The notes under the pieces are model-generated. The model did no database searches. It was not told the origin of the DNA and saw only the letters and a program-made list of their open reading frames with translations. Positions 6,088 through 12,699 of a stretch of DNA of 12,864 nucleotides are shown here, piece after piece (the first letter of the stretch is position 1; each line of letters starts with the position of its first letter). Where the stretch lies: NCBI GenBank assembly GCA_030152105.1, contig JASLIH010000502.1, positions 1-12,864 of the forward strand, written 5' to 3'. The stretch comes from Actinomycetes bacterium. GTDB lineage: Bacteria; Actinomycetota; CALGFH01. The translations under genes and the position numbers were made by a program.

Positions 6088-6116
6088 TTTCTGTGGCGTC
6101 GAGCTCGGAGTGGGAT

Positions 6117-7802
6117 GTGATCCTGAAAACGGCAGTGGTTCGGAAATTCCGGAGCATCGAGAATTCGGGGACCGTCCGTTTCGAGCCGGATGTGACCTGC
6201 CTGGTGGGCAAGAACGAGAGCGGCAAGACCGCCTTCCTTGAGGCCCTCTCCCAGGCCAACCCGCTCGCCGGGTCGGGCCGGGGGTTCGACGAGCTGCGTG
6301 ACTACCCCCGCCGGCTGCGCGGCCGGGACCGGGGCCAGATCGCCGCCACCAGCCCCATCTCGGCCACCTTCGAGCTCGGCGACGCCGACCTGGAGGCGGT
6401 CGTCCAGCAGCTCGGGCCCGACGCCATCGGGGCCAAGGAGCTCACCGTCGAGCGGGACTACGCCGGCCGCCAGCACCTGCTGGTCGGCGACCAGGAGGTG
6501 GGCGGCGAGCTGGCCGCCCTGCTCGGCGCCCGGCTGCCCCGCCTGCTGTACTTCGACGGCTACAGCGTGCTGCCCGGCCGGGTGTCGATCCCACGGCTCC
6601 AGTCCACGACCGAGGACGCCCTCCAGCCGGGGGAGCGGACCGCCCTGGCCCTGCTGCGGCTGGCCGGGGTGGCTGCCGACGACTTCGCCGAGTCCGAGTA
6701 CGAGGTCCGCAAGGCCGCCCTGGAGAGCGCCGCCACCACGGTCAGCGAGGAGGTCTTCCGCTACTGGAGCCAGAACCCGGAGCTGACCGTCGAGCTGGAC
6801 CTGGACTTCCGCGAGGCCGGCCAGAACGGCCAGGGAGGGCCGCCGTTCCTCGACGTCCGCATCCGCAATCACCGCCACCGGGTGACGACCAACTTCGGCG
6901 AGCGCTCGGGCGGGTTCGTCTGGTTCTTTTCGTTCGTGGCCGCGTTCTCGGAGCTGCGCGACAGCGAGGGCCTGGTCCTGCTGCTCGACGAGCCCGGCCT
7001 CGGGCTCCACGCCGCCGGCCAGGCCGACCTGCTCCGCTACCTGGACGAGCAGCTCGCCGGCGGCCACCAGGTGGTCTACACCACCCACTCGCCGTTCATG
7101 GTCGACGCCAACCGGCCCCACCGGGTCCGCACGGTCGAGGACGTCCAGGGCGAGGGGACGCGGGTCGGCGACGGCGCCGGGGCGACCAGCCGCGACACCG
7201 TCCTGCCCCTGTCCGGGGCGCTGGCCGTCTCGCTGCTGGAGGGCCTCGGGGCGGGGCCGCGCACCCTGCTCGTCGGCGGCGTCTCCGACCTCGTCTACCT
7301 GGAGGTCATGAGCGGCTACCTGCGCGACGGCGGCCGCCGGGGCCTCGACCCGGCCTGGCGGGTGCTGCCCACCGGCGGGCTCGGCGGCCTGCCCGTGCTG
7401 GCCGCCCTGCTGGGCGGGCCCCTGGAGGCGGCCGTGCTGCTGGAGGTCGGCGCCGGCCACCCCAGCATCCGGGCCCTGGCCGAGCAGGGGGTGGTCCTGC
7501 CCGAGCGGCTGCTGGCCCTGACCGAGCTGACCGGCCAGAGCGAGGGCGGGCTCGAAGACCTCTTCGACGAGGCCTTCTACCTGCACCTGCTGGCCGCGAC
7601 CGGCACCGGGGAGCTCGACCCGGAGGAGCTGGCCGGCGAGGGATCGGTCGTCCGGCGGGTCGAGCGGGCCACCGGCACGGCCCTCGACCGCTACCGCCCG
7701 GCCAGGTACCTCCTCAACCAGCAGCAACGGCTCCTCCCGGCCATCGGCCGCGAGCCCCTGCACCGCTTCGCCACGCTGTTCGCCACCTTGGACGAGCTGT
7801 AG
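6117..7802 (+). CDS. OLD/RecF-like AAA ATPase with degenerate TOPRIM domain
   Basis: The protein has 561 residues from GTG 6117, where GGAG (6107-6110) lies 6 nt upstream. GTG 6093 would add 8 residues. The N-terminal ABC-type ATPase shows Walker A GKNESGKT (31-38), a signature-like ERSGGFVWFFSF, Walker B LVLLLDEPGLGLH (D291, E292) and an H-loop YTTHSPFMVD (H324). A linker leads to a TOPRIM-like region: LLVGGVSDLVYLEV (about 384-397), PTGGLGGLPVLAALLG and AAVLLEV. OLD-family nucleases carry Glu in LVEG-x-S-D; here it is G387. The later Asp after VLL is E443. So ATP use looks intact but metal-dependent cleavage probably is not. OLD-family proteins act in DNA processing and phage defence. No GajB/UvrD-like helicase gene is adjacent. 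aidB follows after 9 nt, probably in the same operon. The specific role is unknown. Confidence 0.8.
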   Translation: MILKTAVVRKFRSIENSGTVRFEPDVTCLVGKNESGKTAFLEALSQANPLAGSGRGFDELRDYPRRLRGRDRGQIAATSPISATFELGDADLEAVVQQLGPDAIGAKELTVERDYAGRQHLLVGDQEVGGELAALLGARLPRLLYFDGYSVLPGRVSIPRLQSTTEDALQPGERTALALLRLAGVAADDFAESEYEVRKAALESAATTVSEEVFRYWSQNPELTVELDLDFREAGQNGQGGPPFLDVRIRNHRHRVTTNFGERSGGFVWFFSFVAAFSELRDSEGLVLLLDEPGLGLHAAGQADLLRYLDEQLAGGHQVVYTTHSPFMVDANRPHRVRTVEDVQGEGTRVGDGAGATSRDTVLPLSGALAVSLLEGLGAGPRTLLVGGVSDLVYLEVMSGYLRDGGRRGLDPAWRVLPTGGLGGLPVLAALLGGPLEAAVLLEVGAGHPSIRALAEQGVVLPERLLALTELTGQSEGGLEDLFDEAFYLHLLAATGTGELDPEELAGEGSVVRRVERATGTALDRYRPARYLLNQQQRLLPAIGREPLHRFATLFATLDEL

Positions 7803-7811
7803 CCTGGAAAT

Positions 7812-9458
7812 GTGCCGCCCACCCACGAGGTGCTGAACCAGCCGCCGCCGCTGGCCGGCTACGACCTGTTCGAGGCCGACCCGGTGCTGGGCGAGGCGCT
7901 GGGCCGGGAGGGCGCCGGGTGGGCCGCCGAGCAGGTCCGGGCCCTCGGCGTCCTGGCCGGCAGCGCGGAGGCGATCGCCTGGGGCGAGGCGGCCGACGCC
8001 ACCCCGCCGGTGCTGCGCACCCACGACCGCTACGGGCGACGGGTGGACGAGGTCGAGTTCCACCCGGCGTGGCACCGGCTGCTGGGCACGGCGGTCTCCC
8101 ACGGGCTGCACGCCGCCCCCTGGCGCGACCCGCGCCCCGGCGCCCAGGTGGCCCGGGCGGCCGGGTTCTACCTCTGGACCCAGGTCGAGGCCGGGCACGG
8201 CTGTCCGGTCAGCATGACCTATGCCGCCGTGCCCGCCCTGCGGGCCACCCCCGAGCTGGCCGAGGTGTGGGAGCCCAAGCTCACCGCCCTGGCCTACCAG
8301 CCGGAGCTGGCCCCGGTGGCGGCCAAGGCGGGGGCGCTGTGCGGCATGGCCATGACCGAGAAGCAGGGCGGCAGCGACGTGCGGGCCAACACCACCACGG
8401 CCCGCCCCGCCGGCTCGGACGGCCGCTGGCTGCTCAGCGGGCACAAGTGGTTCTGCTCGGCCCCGATGAGCGACGCCTTCCTGGTCCTGGCGCAGGCGCC
8501 GGTCGGGCTGAGCTGCTTCCTGGTCCCGCGGGTCCTGCCCGACGGGGCCCGCAACCGCTTCCACCTCCAGCGGCTCAAGGACAAGCTCGGCAACCGGGCC
8601 AACGCCTCGGCCGAGGTCGAGCTCGACGAGGCCGCCGGCTGGCCGGTGGGGGAGCCGGGCCGGGGCCTGGCCGCGATCCTGGAGATGGTCAACCACACCC
8701 GCCTGGACTGCATCGTCGGGTCGGCGGCGCTGATGCGCCAGGCGGTCGCCCAGGCCACCCACCACGCCGCCCACCGCAGCGCCTTCGGGCGGCGGCTGGC
8801 CGACCAGCCGCTGATGACCAACGTGCTGGCCGACCTGGCCGTCGAGTCCGAGGCGGCGACCATGCTGGCCATGCGGGTGGCCGGCGCCTTCGACCGGGCG
8901 CCCGGCGACCCGGCCGAGGCGGCCCTACGCCGTCTGGCCACCGCCGTGGCCAAGTACTGGGTCTGCAAGCGCGCCCCGGCGGTGGCCGCCGAGGCCCTGG
9001 AGTGCCTAGGCGGCAACGGGTACGTGGAGGAGAGCGGCATGCCCCGGCTGTACCGGGAGGCCCCCCTCAACTCCATCTGGGAGGGCGCCGCCAACATCAA
9101 CAGCCTCGACGTCCTTCGGGTCCTGGCCAGGCAGCCCGAGAGCCTGGCGGCGCTCCTGGACGAGGTCGCGCCCGCCCGGTCGGCCGAGCCCCGCCTGGAC
9201 CACGCGGCCACCACCGTCGAGCGTGAGCTGGCCGCTGTCCCCGACCCGGTCGGCCTCCAGGCCGGCGCCCGCCGGCTGGTCGAGCGCCTGGCCGTGCTCC
9301 TCCAGGGCGCCCTGCTGGTCCGCCACGGCCACCCGGCGGTCGCCGACGCCTTCTGCGCCTCCCGGGTCGCCGCCGACCGCGGGGCCGCCTTCGGCACCCT
9401 CCCACCGGGCCTCGACCAGGCCGCCATCGTCGCCCGGGCCACCCCCAAGACCAGTTGA
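7812..9458 (+). CDS. aidB: AidB-type acyl-CoA dehydrogenase family flavoprotein
   Basis: The 548-residue protein is close to the usual AidB length of about 540. The start resembles AidB throughout: THEVLNQPPPLAGYDLFEAD, LGREGAGW, VEFHPAWHRLL and QVEAGHGCPVSMTYA. The FAD-binding stretch GMAMTEKQGGSDV (178-190) and the family blocks RSAFGRRLADQPL (322-334), LGGNGYVEESGMPRLYREAP (399-418) and SIWEGAANINSLDVLRV (421-437) are intact. A C-terminal DNA-binding-type domain follows. E. coli AidB is part of the Ada alkylation response and binds DNA near promoters; its substrate is debated. The GTG start has only weak TGGAAA before it, so it probably relies on translation from the ATPase gene 9 nt upstream. 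No ada, alkA or alkB gene is in the window. Confidence 0.9.
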   Translation: MPPTHEVLNQPPPLAGYDLFEADPVLGEALGREGAGWAAEQVRALGVLAGSAEAIAWGEAADATPPVLRTHDRYGRRVDEVEFHPAWHRLLGTAVSHGLHAAPWRDPRPGAQVARAAGFYLWTQVEAGHGCPVSMTYAAVPALRATPELAEVWEPKLTALAYQPELAPVAAKAGALCGMAMTEKQGGSDVRANTTTARPAGSDGRWLLSGHKWFCSAPMSDAFLVLAQAPVGLSCFLVPRVLPDGARNRFHLQRLKDKLGNRANASAEVELDEAAGWPVGEPGRGLAAILEMVNHTRLDCIVGSAALMRQAVAQATHHAAHRSAFGRRLADQPLMTNVLADLAVESEAATMLAMRVAGAFDRAPGDPAEAALRRLATAVAKYWVCKRAPAVAAEALECLGGNGYVEESGMPRLYREAPLNSIWEGAANINSLDVLRVLARQPESLAALLDEVAPARSAEPRLDHAATTVERELAAVPDPVGLQAGARRLVERLAVLLQGALLVRHGHPAVADAFCASRVAADRGAAFGTLPPGLDQAAIVARATPKTS

Positions 9459-9552
9459 CACAAACCGTTACATCCCCGCGACGGCGTGAGCACGGTCGCT
9501 CTGGTACCACTGGAACCAACGGCAGCACCCGACGACCCGGAGGTGGGAGAAG

Positions 9553-10401
9553 GTGACACGGACCAGGCAAGGCGCCGCCGCCGTCGTCTCGTTCGGGCTG
9601 GTCGCCGCACTGCTGCTCGGGGCCTGCTCGACCGGCGGCGGGGACGACCGGGCGCAGGCGGCGGAGGCTGTGACCTCGACCAGCCCGCCGACCACGGCCG
9701 CGCCGACGACGGAAGCCCCGACCACCACGGTCGCGCCGACCACCAGCGCGCCGCCGACCACGGCGGCCCCGACCACGACCACCAAGCCCAAGCCGGCCGC
9801 CCCGGCCAAGCTCCAGTCCGGCTCGGAGGGCGCCCAGGTCAAGGCGCTCCAGCACCGCCTCCACGAGCTCGGCTACCAGGTCCAGGCGGCCGACGGCCAG
9901 TTCGGCCCCGAGACCCACCACTCGGTTGTCGCCTTCCAGAAGGTCAACCACCTCGGCCGCGACGGGGTGGTCGGCCCCATCACCCGCAAGGCCCTCGAGC
10001 GCCCCCGCGTCCCCAAGCCCCGCTCCACCAAGGCCGGCTTCCACGTCGAGGCCGACCTCACCCTCCAGGTCGTCTACATGGTCAAGGACGGCAAGATCCA
10101 GGAGATCCTCGACGCCTCCTCAGCCTCTGGCCAGAACTACACCGTCGACGGCGACGTCCGCCTGGCCGTGACCCCCCAGGGCAGCTTCGTGATCCAGCGC
10201 AAGATCGACGCCTGGCGCCGCAGCAAGCTCGGCCTCCTCTACCGCCCGGCCTACTTCACCGGCGGCTACGCCCTCCACGGCGCGTACTCGGTCCCCCCGT
10301 TCCCGGCCAGCCACGGCTGCATCCGCATCACCACCACCGCCATGGACCGCTGGTTCGCGAAGCTCCCCGTCGGCACCCCCATGCTCGTCTACCGCAGCTG
10401 A
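9553..10401 (+). CDS. L,D-transpeptidase lipoprotein (PG-binding domain plus YkuD)
   Basis: The 282-residue protein carries a lipoprotein signal (basic start, then VAALLLGAC with lipid-attachment Cys25). Next come a Pro/Thr/Ala linker made of APTT-type units (about 42-84), a peptidoglycan-binding repeat (about 89-148; ALQHRLHELGYQV, DGQFGPETHHSVVAFQ, GVVGPITRKAL) and a YkuD catalytic domain. The catalytic motif is PASHGCIRI with H254 and nucleophile C256, plus H242 in YALHG. Such enzymes make 3-3 cross-links in peptidoglycan or attach proteins to it, outside the membrane. The linker probably spans the envelope gap from the lipid anchor. GTG 9553 has GGAGG (9539-9543) 9 nt upstream. The gene is separate from aidB (94-nt gap) and precedes another exported protein. 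Confidence 0.93.
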   Translation: MTRTRQGAAAVVSFGLVAALLLGACSTGGGDDRAQAAEAVTSTSPPTTAAPTTEAPTTTVAPTTSAPPTTAAPTTTTKPKPAAPAKLQSGSEGAQVKALQHRLHELGYQVQAADGQFGPETHHSVVAFQKVNHLGRDGVVGPITRKALERPRVPKPRSTKAGFHVEADLTLQVVYMVKDGKIQEILDASSASGQNYTVDGDVRLAVTPQGSFVIQRKIDAWRRSKLGLLYRPAYFTGGYALHGAYSVPPFPASHGCIRITTTAMDRWFAKLPVGTPMLVYRS

Positions 10402-10434
10402 CGGGAACCGACCCCGCCCTTCCGGTGTAGTTCG

Positions 10435-10493
10435 GTCGGAAGCTGGTTCACCGGGAAGCGTTGGCTCACCGGGAAGCTCGGTCGCCGGAAGGG
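10435..10493 (+). repeat. Short tandem array of GGAAGC-type units upstream of the exported protein gene
   Basis: TCACCGGGAAGC occurs exactly at 10448-10459 and 10466-10477 (18-bp period). A related GGTCGGAAGC (10434-10443) and CGCCGGAAGG (10483-10492) flank it at about 16-bp spacing. The array ends 9 nt before the ATG at 10502, and its last unit provides the GGAAGGGG ribosome site. It may be a direct-repeat operator or slippage product. Confidence 0.5.
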
Positions 10494-10501
10494 GTCCCAT
10501 C

Positions 10502-11266
10502 ATGCAACGCCTCACCCAACGGCTCAGGCAGCGGCGTGCCCTCGCCATGCTCGTGCTCGCGCTCCTGCTCGCCGTGGTCCCCACCGCCGCCCAGGCCAAG
10601 GGCGCCACCGGGGCCACCATCTCCGGCGGCGGGCCCGGCGGCCTGCCGGGCGGCCCCATCACCCTGAAGGGCGATGGCGAGCCCGGCAGCGGCACCGACC
10701 TGGCCGACCTGGCCCAAGCGGCCGGCGTGTGGGCGGTCCTGTTCGATGACGGCCCCGGCGGCGAGCTGGCCTCCGTCCCCGCCACCGCCGACCGCGGCCC
10801 CCGGTACACCATCACCTGGATCTTCCCGAACGGCGCCGGCACCGAGGACAAGGTCCGCCAGTCCGTCTGGCCGTATGCCGCCGGCGGCCCCCTCACCTTC
10901 ATGGCCTCCGGCCAGCCCGTCCTCGACGCCACCACCAAGGGCGGCTGGTTCCAGGCCACCGACGACCTGCGCCAGTCCCTCATCGCCCTCGGCCTCCCCT
11001 CCCGCCAGCCCCTGACCGCCACCTCCCCGGCCGGCTCCGCCACCCCGGCCGCGCCCGGCGCCTCCGCTCAGGCGGGTTCCGCCCCATCCCAGGCCGCCAC
11101 AGCCCCGGGCCAGGCCGCCACCGGGCAGGCCCCGGCCGCTCCCGACCCGGCGCCCGCACTCTGGCCTCGGGTGGCCGTCGGGCTGGCGCTCCTGCTGGCC
11201 GTGGCCGGCGGCGGGGCCCTGGTCCTGCGCCGCCGTTCCAGCCCCGGCGCCGCCACCACCCCGTAG
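10502..11266 (+). CDS. Exported membrane-anchored protein of unknown function
   Basis: The 254-residue protein has a Sec signal peptide (basic RQRR, hydrophobic core 13-28, likely cleavage after AQA at 30-32). An extracellular domain (about 33-168) starts GATISGGGPGGLPGGPITL and contains YTITWIFPNG, VRQSVWPYAAGGPLTFM and GGWFQATDDL. A 50-residue Ala/Pro/Gln-rich linker (about 170-219), one membrane helix (222-243) and an RRR cytoplasmic stop follow. The layout is that of a type I cell-surface protein, held by the C-terminal helix rather than sortase (no LPxTG). I do not recognise a named domain; similar exported proteins of unknown function occur in actinobacteria. ATG 10502 is preceded by GGAAGGGG. 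It lies 100 nt after the L,D-transpeptidase gene, so an envelope role is inferred from context only. Confidence 0.8.
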   Translation: MQRLTQRLRQRRALAMLVLALLLAVVPTAAQAKGATGATISGGGPGGLPGGPITLKGDGEPGSGTDLADLAQAAGVWAVLFDDGPGGELASVPATADRGPRYTITWIFPNGAGTEDKVRQSVWPYAAGGPLTFMASGQPVLDATTKGGWFQATDDLRQSLIALGLPSRQPLTATSPAGSATPAAPGASAQAGSAPSQAATAPGQAATGQAPAAPDPAPALWPRVAVGLALLLAVAGGGALVLRRRSSPGAATTP

Positions 11267-11310
11267 CCGTCGTTCCTGCCCTCTGAGCGACGCCCCCCCG
11301 TAGCCGTCGT
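11259..11310. repeat. Direct repeat of 15 bp at a convergent gene junction
   Basis: CCCCGTAGCCGTCGT occurs at 11259-11273 and again at 11296-11310, offset by 37 bp. The first copy holds the stop codon of the exported-protein gene; the last base of the second copy is the first base of the convergent VOC gene's stop. It looks like a local duplication of the gene end. Confidence 0.6.
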
Positions 11311-11321
11311 CAGGGGCGCTC
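11285..11321. terminator. Candidate bidirectional hairpin between convergent genes
   Basis: GAGC (11285-11288) and GCCCC (11292-11296) pair with GGGGCGCTC (11313-11321), a 9-bp stem with a 3-nt bulge and a 16-nt loop. It sits between the convergent exported-protein and VOC genes and uses the last VOC codons. No T-tract is present, so confidence is low. Confidence 0.3.
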
Positions 11322-11645
11322 GATCAGGCCGTGCTCGTTGCCGTCGGGGTCGCGGAACTGGGCCCAGAGCCCCCAGGGCTGGGTGGATGGCTCCTCGGTG
11401 AACTCGACCCCGCGGCGGCGTAGCTCCTCGAAGGTCGCCTGGATGTTGTCGCAGGCGAACACCAGCCCGGGCGTGAACGGCACCACCGAGGTCTCCGCCC
11501 CCGCCGGCGCGACCTCGACCCAGCGCCCGTCCGGGCCCATCGGCTCGTCGCGCCGTTTCTCGAACCCGAGCTTGCCGACGTAGAAGTCGACCGCTCGATC
11601 CTGATCCCCAGCCCGGACGCCGACCGAGCTCACCCTCGTGATCAT
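11310..11645 (-). CDS. VOC-family (glyoxalase/bleomycin-resistance-like) protein
   Basis: This 111-residue single-module VOC protein has two beta-alpha-beta-beta-beta repeats: MITRVSSVGVRAGDQDRAVD then FYVGKLGFEKRRDE in the first, and PGLVFACDNIQATFEELRRR then FRDPDGNEHGLIE in the second. Members are dimeric and act as lyases, dioxygenases or drug-binding proteins. The C-terminal metal-ligand Glu position (E109 in GLIER) is present, but the N-terminal ligand position is Val/Gly rather than His, so metal binding is uncertain. ATG 11645 is chosen because GGGGAGGG lies about 5 nt upstream and the domain begins at once; an in-frame extension to 11684 adds residues with no family match. It diverges from the EamA transporter gene and converges on the exported-protein gene. 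Substrate unknown. Confidence 0.88.
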   Translation of the reverse strand: MITRVSSVGVRAGDQDRAVDFYVGKLGFEKRRDEPMGPDGRWVEVAPAGAETSVVPFTPGLVFACDNIQATFEELRRRGVEFTEEPSTQPWGLWAQFRDPDGNEHGLIERP

Positions 11646-11727
11646 CCGACCCTCCCCAGATGGTCGAACACCTGTTCGAAGCAACCTACCACCGGGGAGG
11701 GTGCGGGTCGAGTCCCTTGTCCACAGG

Positions 11728-11733
11728 TAGGCT
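11728..11733 (+). promoter_or_regulatory. -10 element of a leaderless promoter for the EamA gene
   Basis: TAGGCT lies exactly 6 nt before the ATG at 11740, the same geometry as at the MarR gene. The CCGGGG between them is too close to the ATG to act as a ribosome site. No convincing -35 hexamer is visible. Confidence 0.45.
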
Positions 11734-11739
11734 CCGGGG

Positions 11740-12660
11740 ATGACCGCCGTCCTGCTGGCCCTGGGCAGCAGTGTTGGCTATGGGGTCAGCGACTTCCTGG
11801 CCAGCCGGGTGACCAAGCGGGTGGCTCCGGTGCTGCTGGTCCTGTACAGCCAGGCGCTTCAGAGTGTGGTCCTGCTGGTGGTGGTGATGGCGGTCAGCCA
11901 GCCCTACAGCGGGGCCGGGCTGGCCTGGGGGACGGCGGCGGGCGCGGTCGGGGCGGCCGGGCTGGTCGCCTACTACCAGGCCCTGGCCATCGGGCAGACG
12001 GCGATCGTCGCCCCCCTGGCCTCCACCGGGGCCGTGCTGCCCCTGCTGGTCGACCTGGCCAGGGGGGAGCGGCCGGGGCCGGTGGCCCTGGGCGGCCTGG
12101 TGCTGGTCCTTGGCGGGATCGCCGTGACCTCGCTGGCCTCCGGGGAACGGGACGAGCCGGCGCCCGCCCCGACCTGGCATGGCCCGCCGGCGACCCGGCG
12201 CCGGGTCGCCGTGCCCCGCCCGCCCGTGCCGATCCTGCTCGCCCTGGTCGCGGCCGTGCTGTTCGGGCTGTTCTTCGTCGCCGTCGACCTGGGCGGCGAG
12301 GCCGCCGGGGGGAGCGTGCTCTGGGTCGCGCTCGGGGTCCAGCTCGGCGCCCTGCCCACCACGCTGGGCGGGGCGCTGCGCCTCAGGGGCCGGCGGGGCC
12401 TCGGCATCCACGACCGGGCCCTGCTGGTGCCGGTGGCCGCCCTGACCGTGCTCAACCTCTCCGGCGACGCCTTCCTGGCCTACGCGGTGACCCGGGGCGA
12501 CCTGGCCGTGGTCGCCGTCCTGGCCTCCCTGGCCCCGGTGGTCACGGCCCTGCTCGCCCACGCCCTCACCGCCGAGCGCCCAAGCGCCCCCCAGGCCGCC
12601 GGGGCCGCCCTGGCCGTGCTCGGCACCCTGGTCGTGTCCGCCGCCCAGGCGGCCGGCTAG
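11740..12660 (+). CDS. EamA/DMT-family transporter
   Basis: The 306-residue protein has two EamA repeats, each with about five membrane helices, separated by a hydrophilic basic loop (about 128-160; PTWHGPPATRRRVAVPRPP). The first half opens ALGSSVGYGVSDFLASRV and has YYQALAIGQTAIVAPLAST; the second half mirrors it with LAYAVTRGDLAVVAVLASLA. These conserved small-residue helices with Y-x-A-x-x-x-G are typical of drug/metabolite exporters in the inner membrane. Substrates range from amino acids to drugs and cannot be told here. The start lies 6 nt after the -10 box TAGGCT, so the mRNA is probably leaderless. The peroxiredoxin gene follows 39 nt downstream with its own promoter-like box. Confidence 0.9.
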   Translation: MTAVLLALGSSVGYGVSDFLASRVTKRVAPVLLVLYSQALQSVVLLVVVMAVSQPYSGAGLAWGTAAGAVGAAGLVAYYQALAIGQTAIVAPLASTGAVLPLLVDLARGERPGPVALGGLVLVLGGIAVTSLASGERDEPAPAPTWHGPPATRRRVAVPRPPVPILLALVAAVLFGLFFVAVDLGGEAAGGSVLWVALGVQLGALPTTLGGALRLRGRRGLGIHDRALLVPVAALTVLNLSGDAFLAYAVTRGDLAVVAVLASLAPVVTALLAHALTAERPSAPQAAGAALAVLGTLVVSAAQAAG

Positions 12661-12663
12661 CGG

Positions 12664-12669
12664 TACAGT
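12664..12669 (+). promoter_or_regulatory. -10 element for the peroxiredoxin gene
   Basis: TACAGT begins 3 nt after the transporter stop codon. It would give a 5' leader of about 25 nt containing CAGGAGG, a strong ribosome site 7 nt before the ATG at 12700. No clear -35 hexamer is seen. Confidence 0.4.
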
Positions 12670-12699
12670 CGAGTCCCCGAACCGCTCAGGAGGCATCCC

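Noticed and set aside
6081..8774. Minus-strand open frame of almost 900 codons antisense to the ATPase and aidB genes
   Set aside because: It mirrors the codon bias of the opposite strand, consists of low-complexity Gly/Gln/Pro/Val runs, and matches no family. The plus-strand genes explain the region fully.
9455..9483. Perfect TTGACA (9455-9460) as a -35 box for the L,D-transpeptidase gene
   Set aside because: At 16-18 nt downstream there is only GCGACG-like sequence, with no plausible -10. A c-di-AMP or other riboswitch in 9459-9552 was considered, but no conserved core could be recognised.
10408..10442. Inverted repeats (CCGACC/GGTCGG and CTTCCG/CGGAAG) after the L,D-transpeptidase stop as a terminator
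   Set aside because: The arms are short, the loops long (12-20 nt), and there is no T-tract; the right arms are also part of the direct-repeat array.
11686..12696. Minus-strand open frame antisense to the EamA transporter
   Set aside because: Composition is Gly/Gln/His-rich with no domain. It is a shadow of a GC-rich gene with clear membrane repeats on the plus strand.
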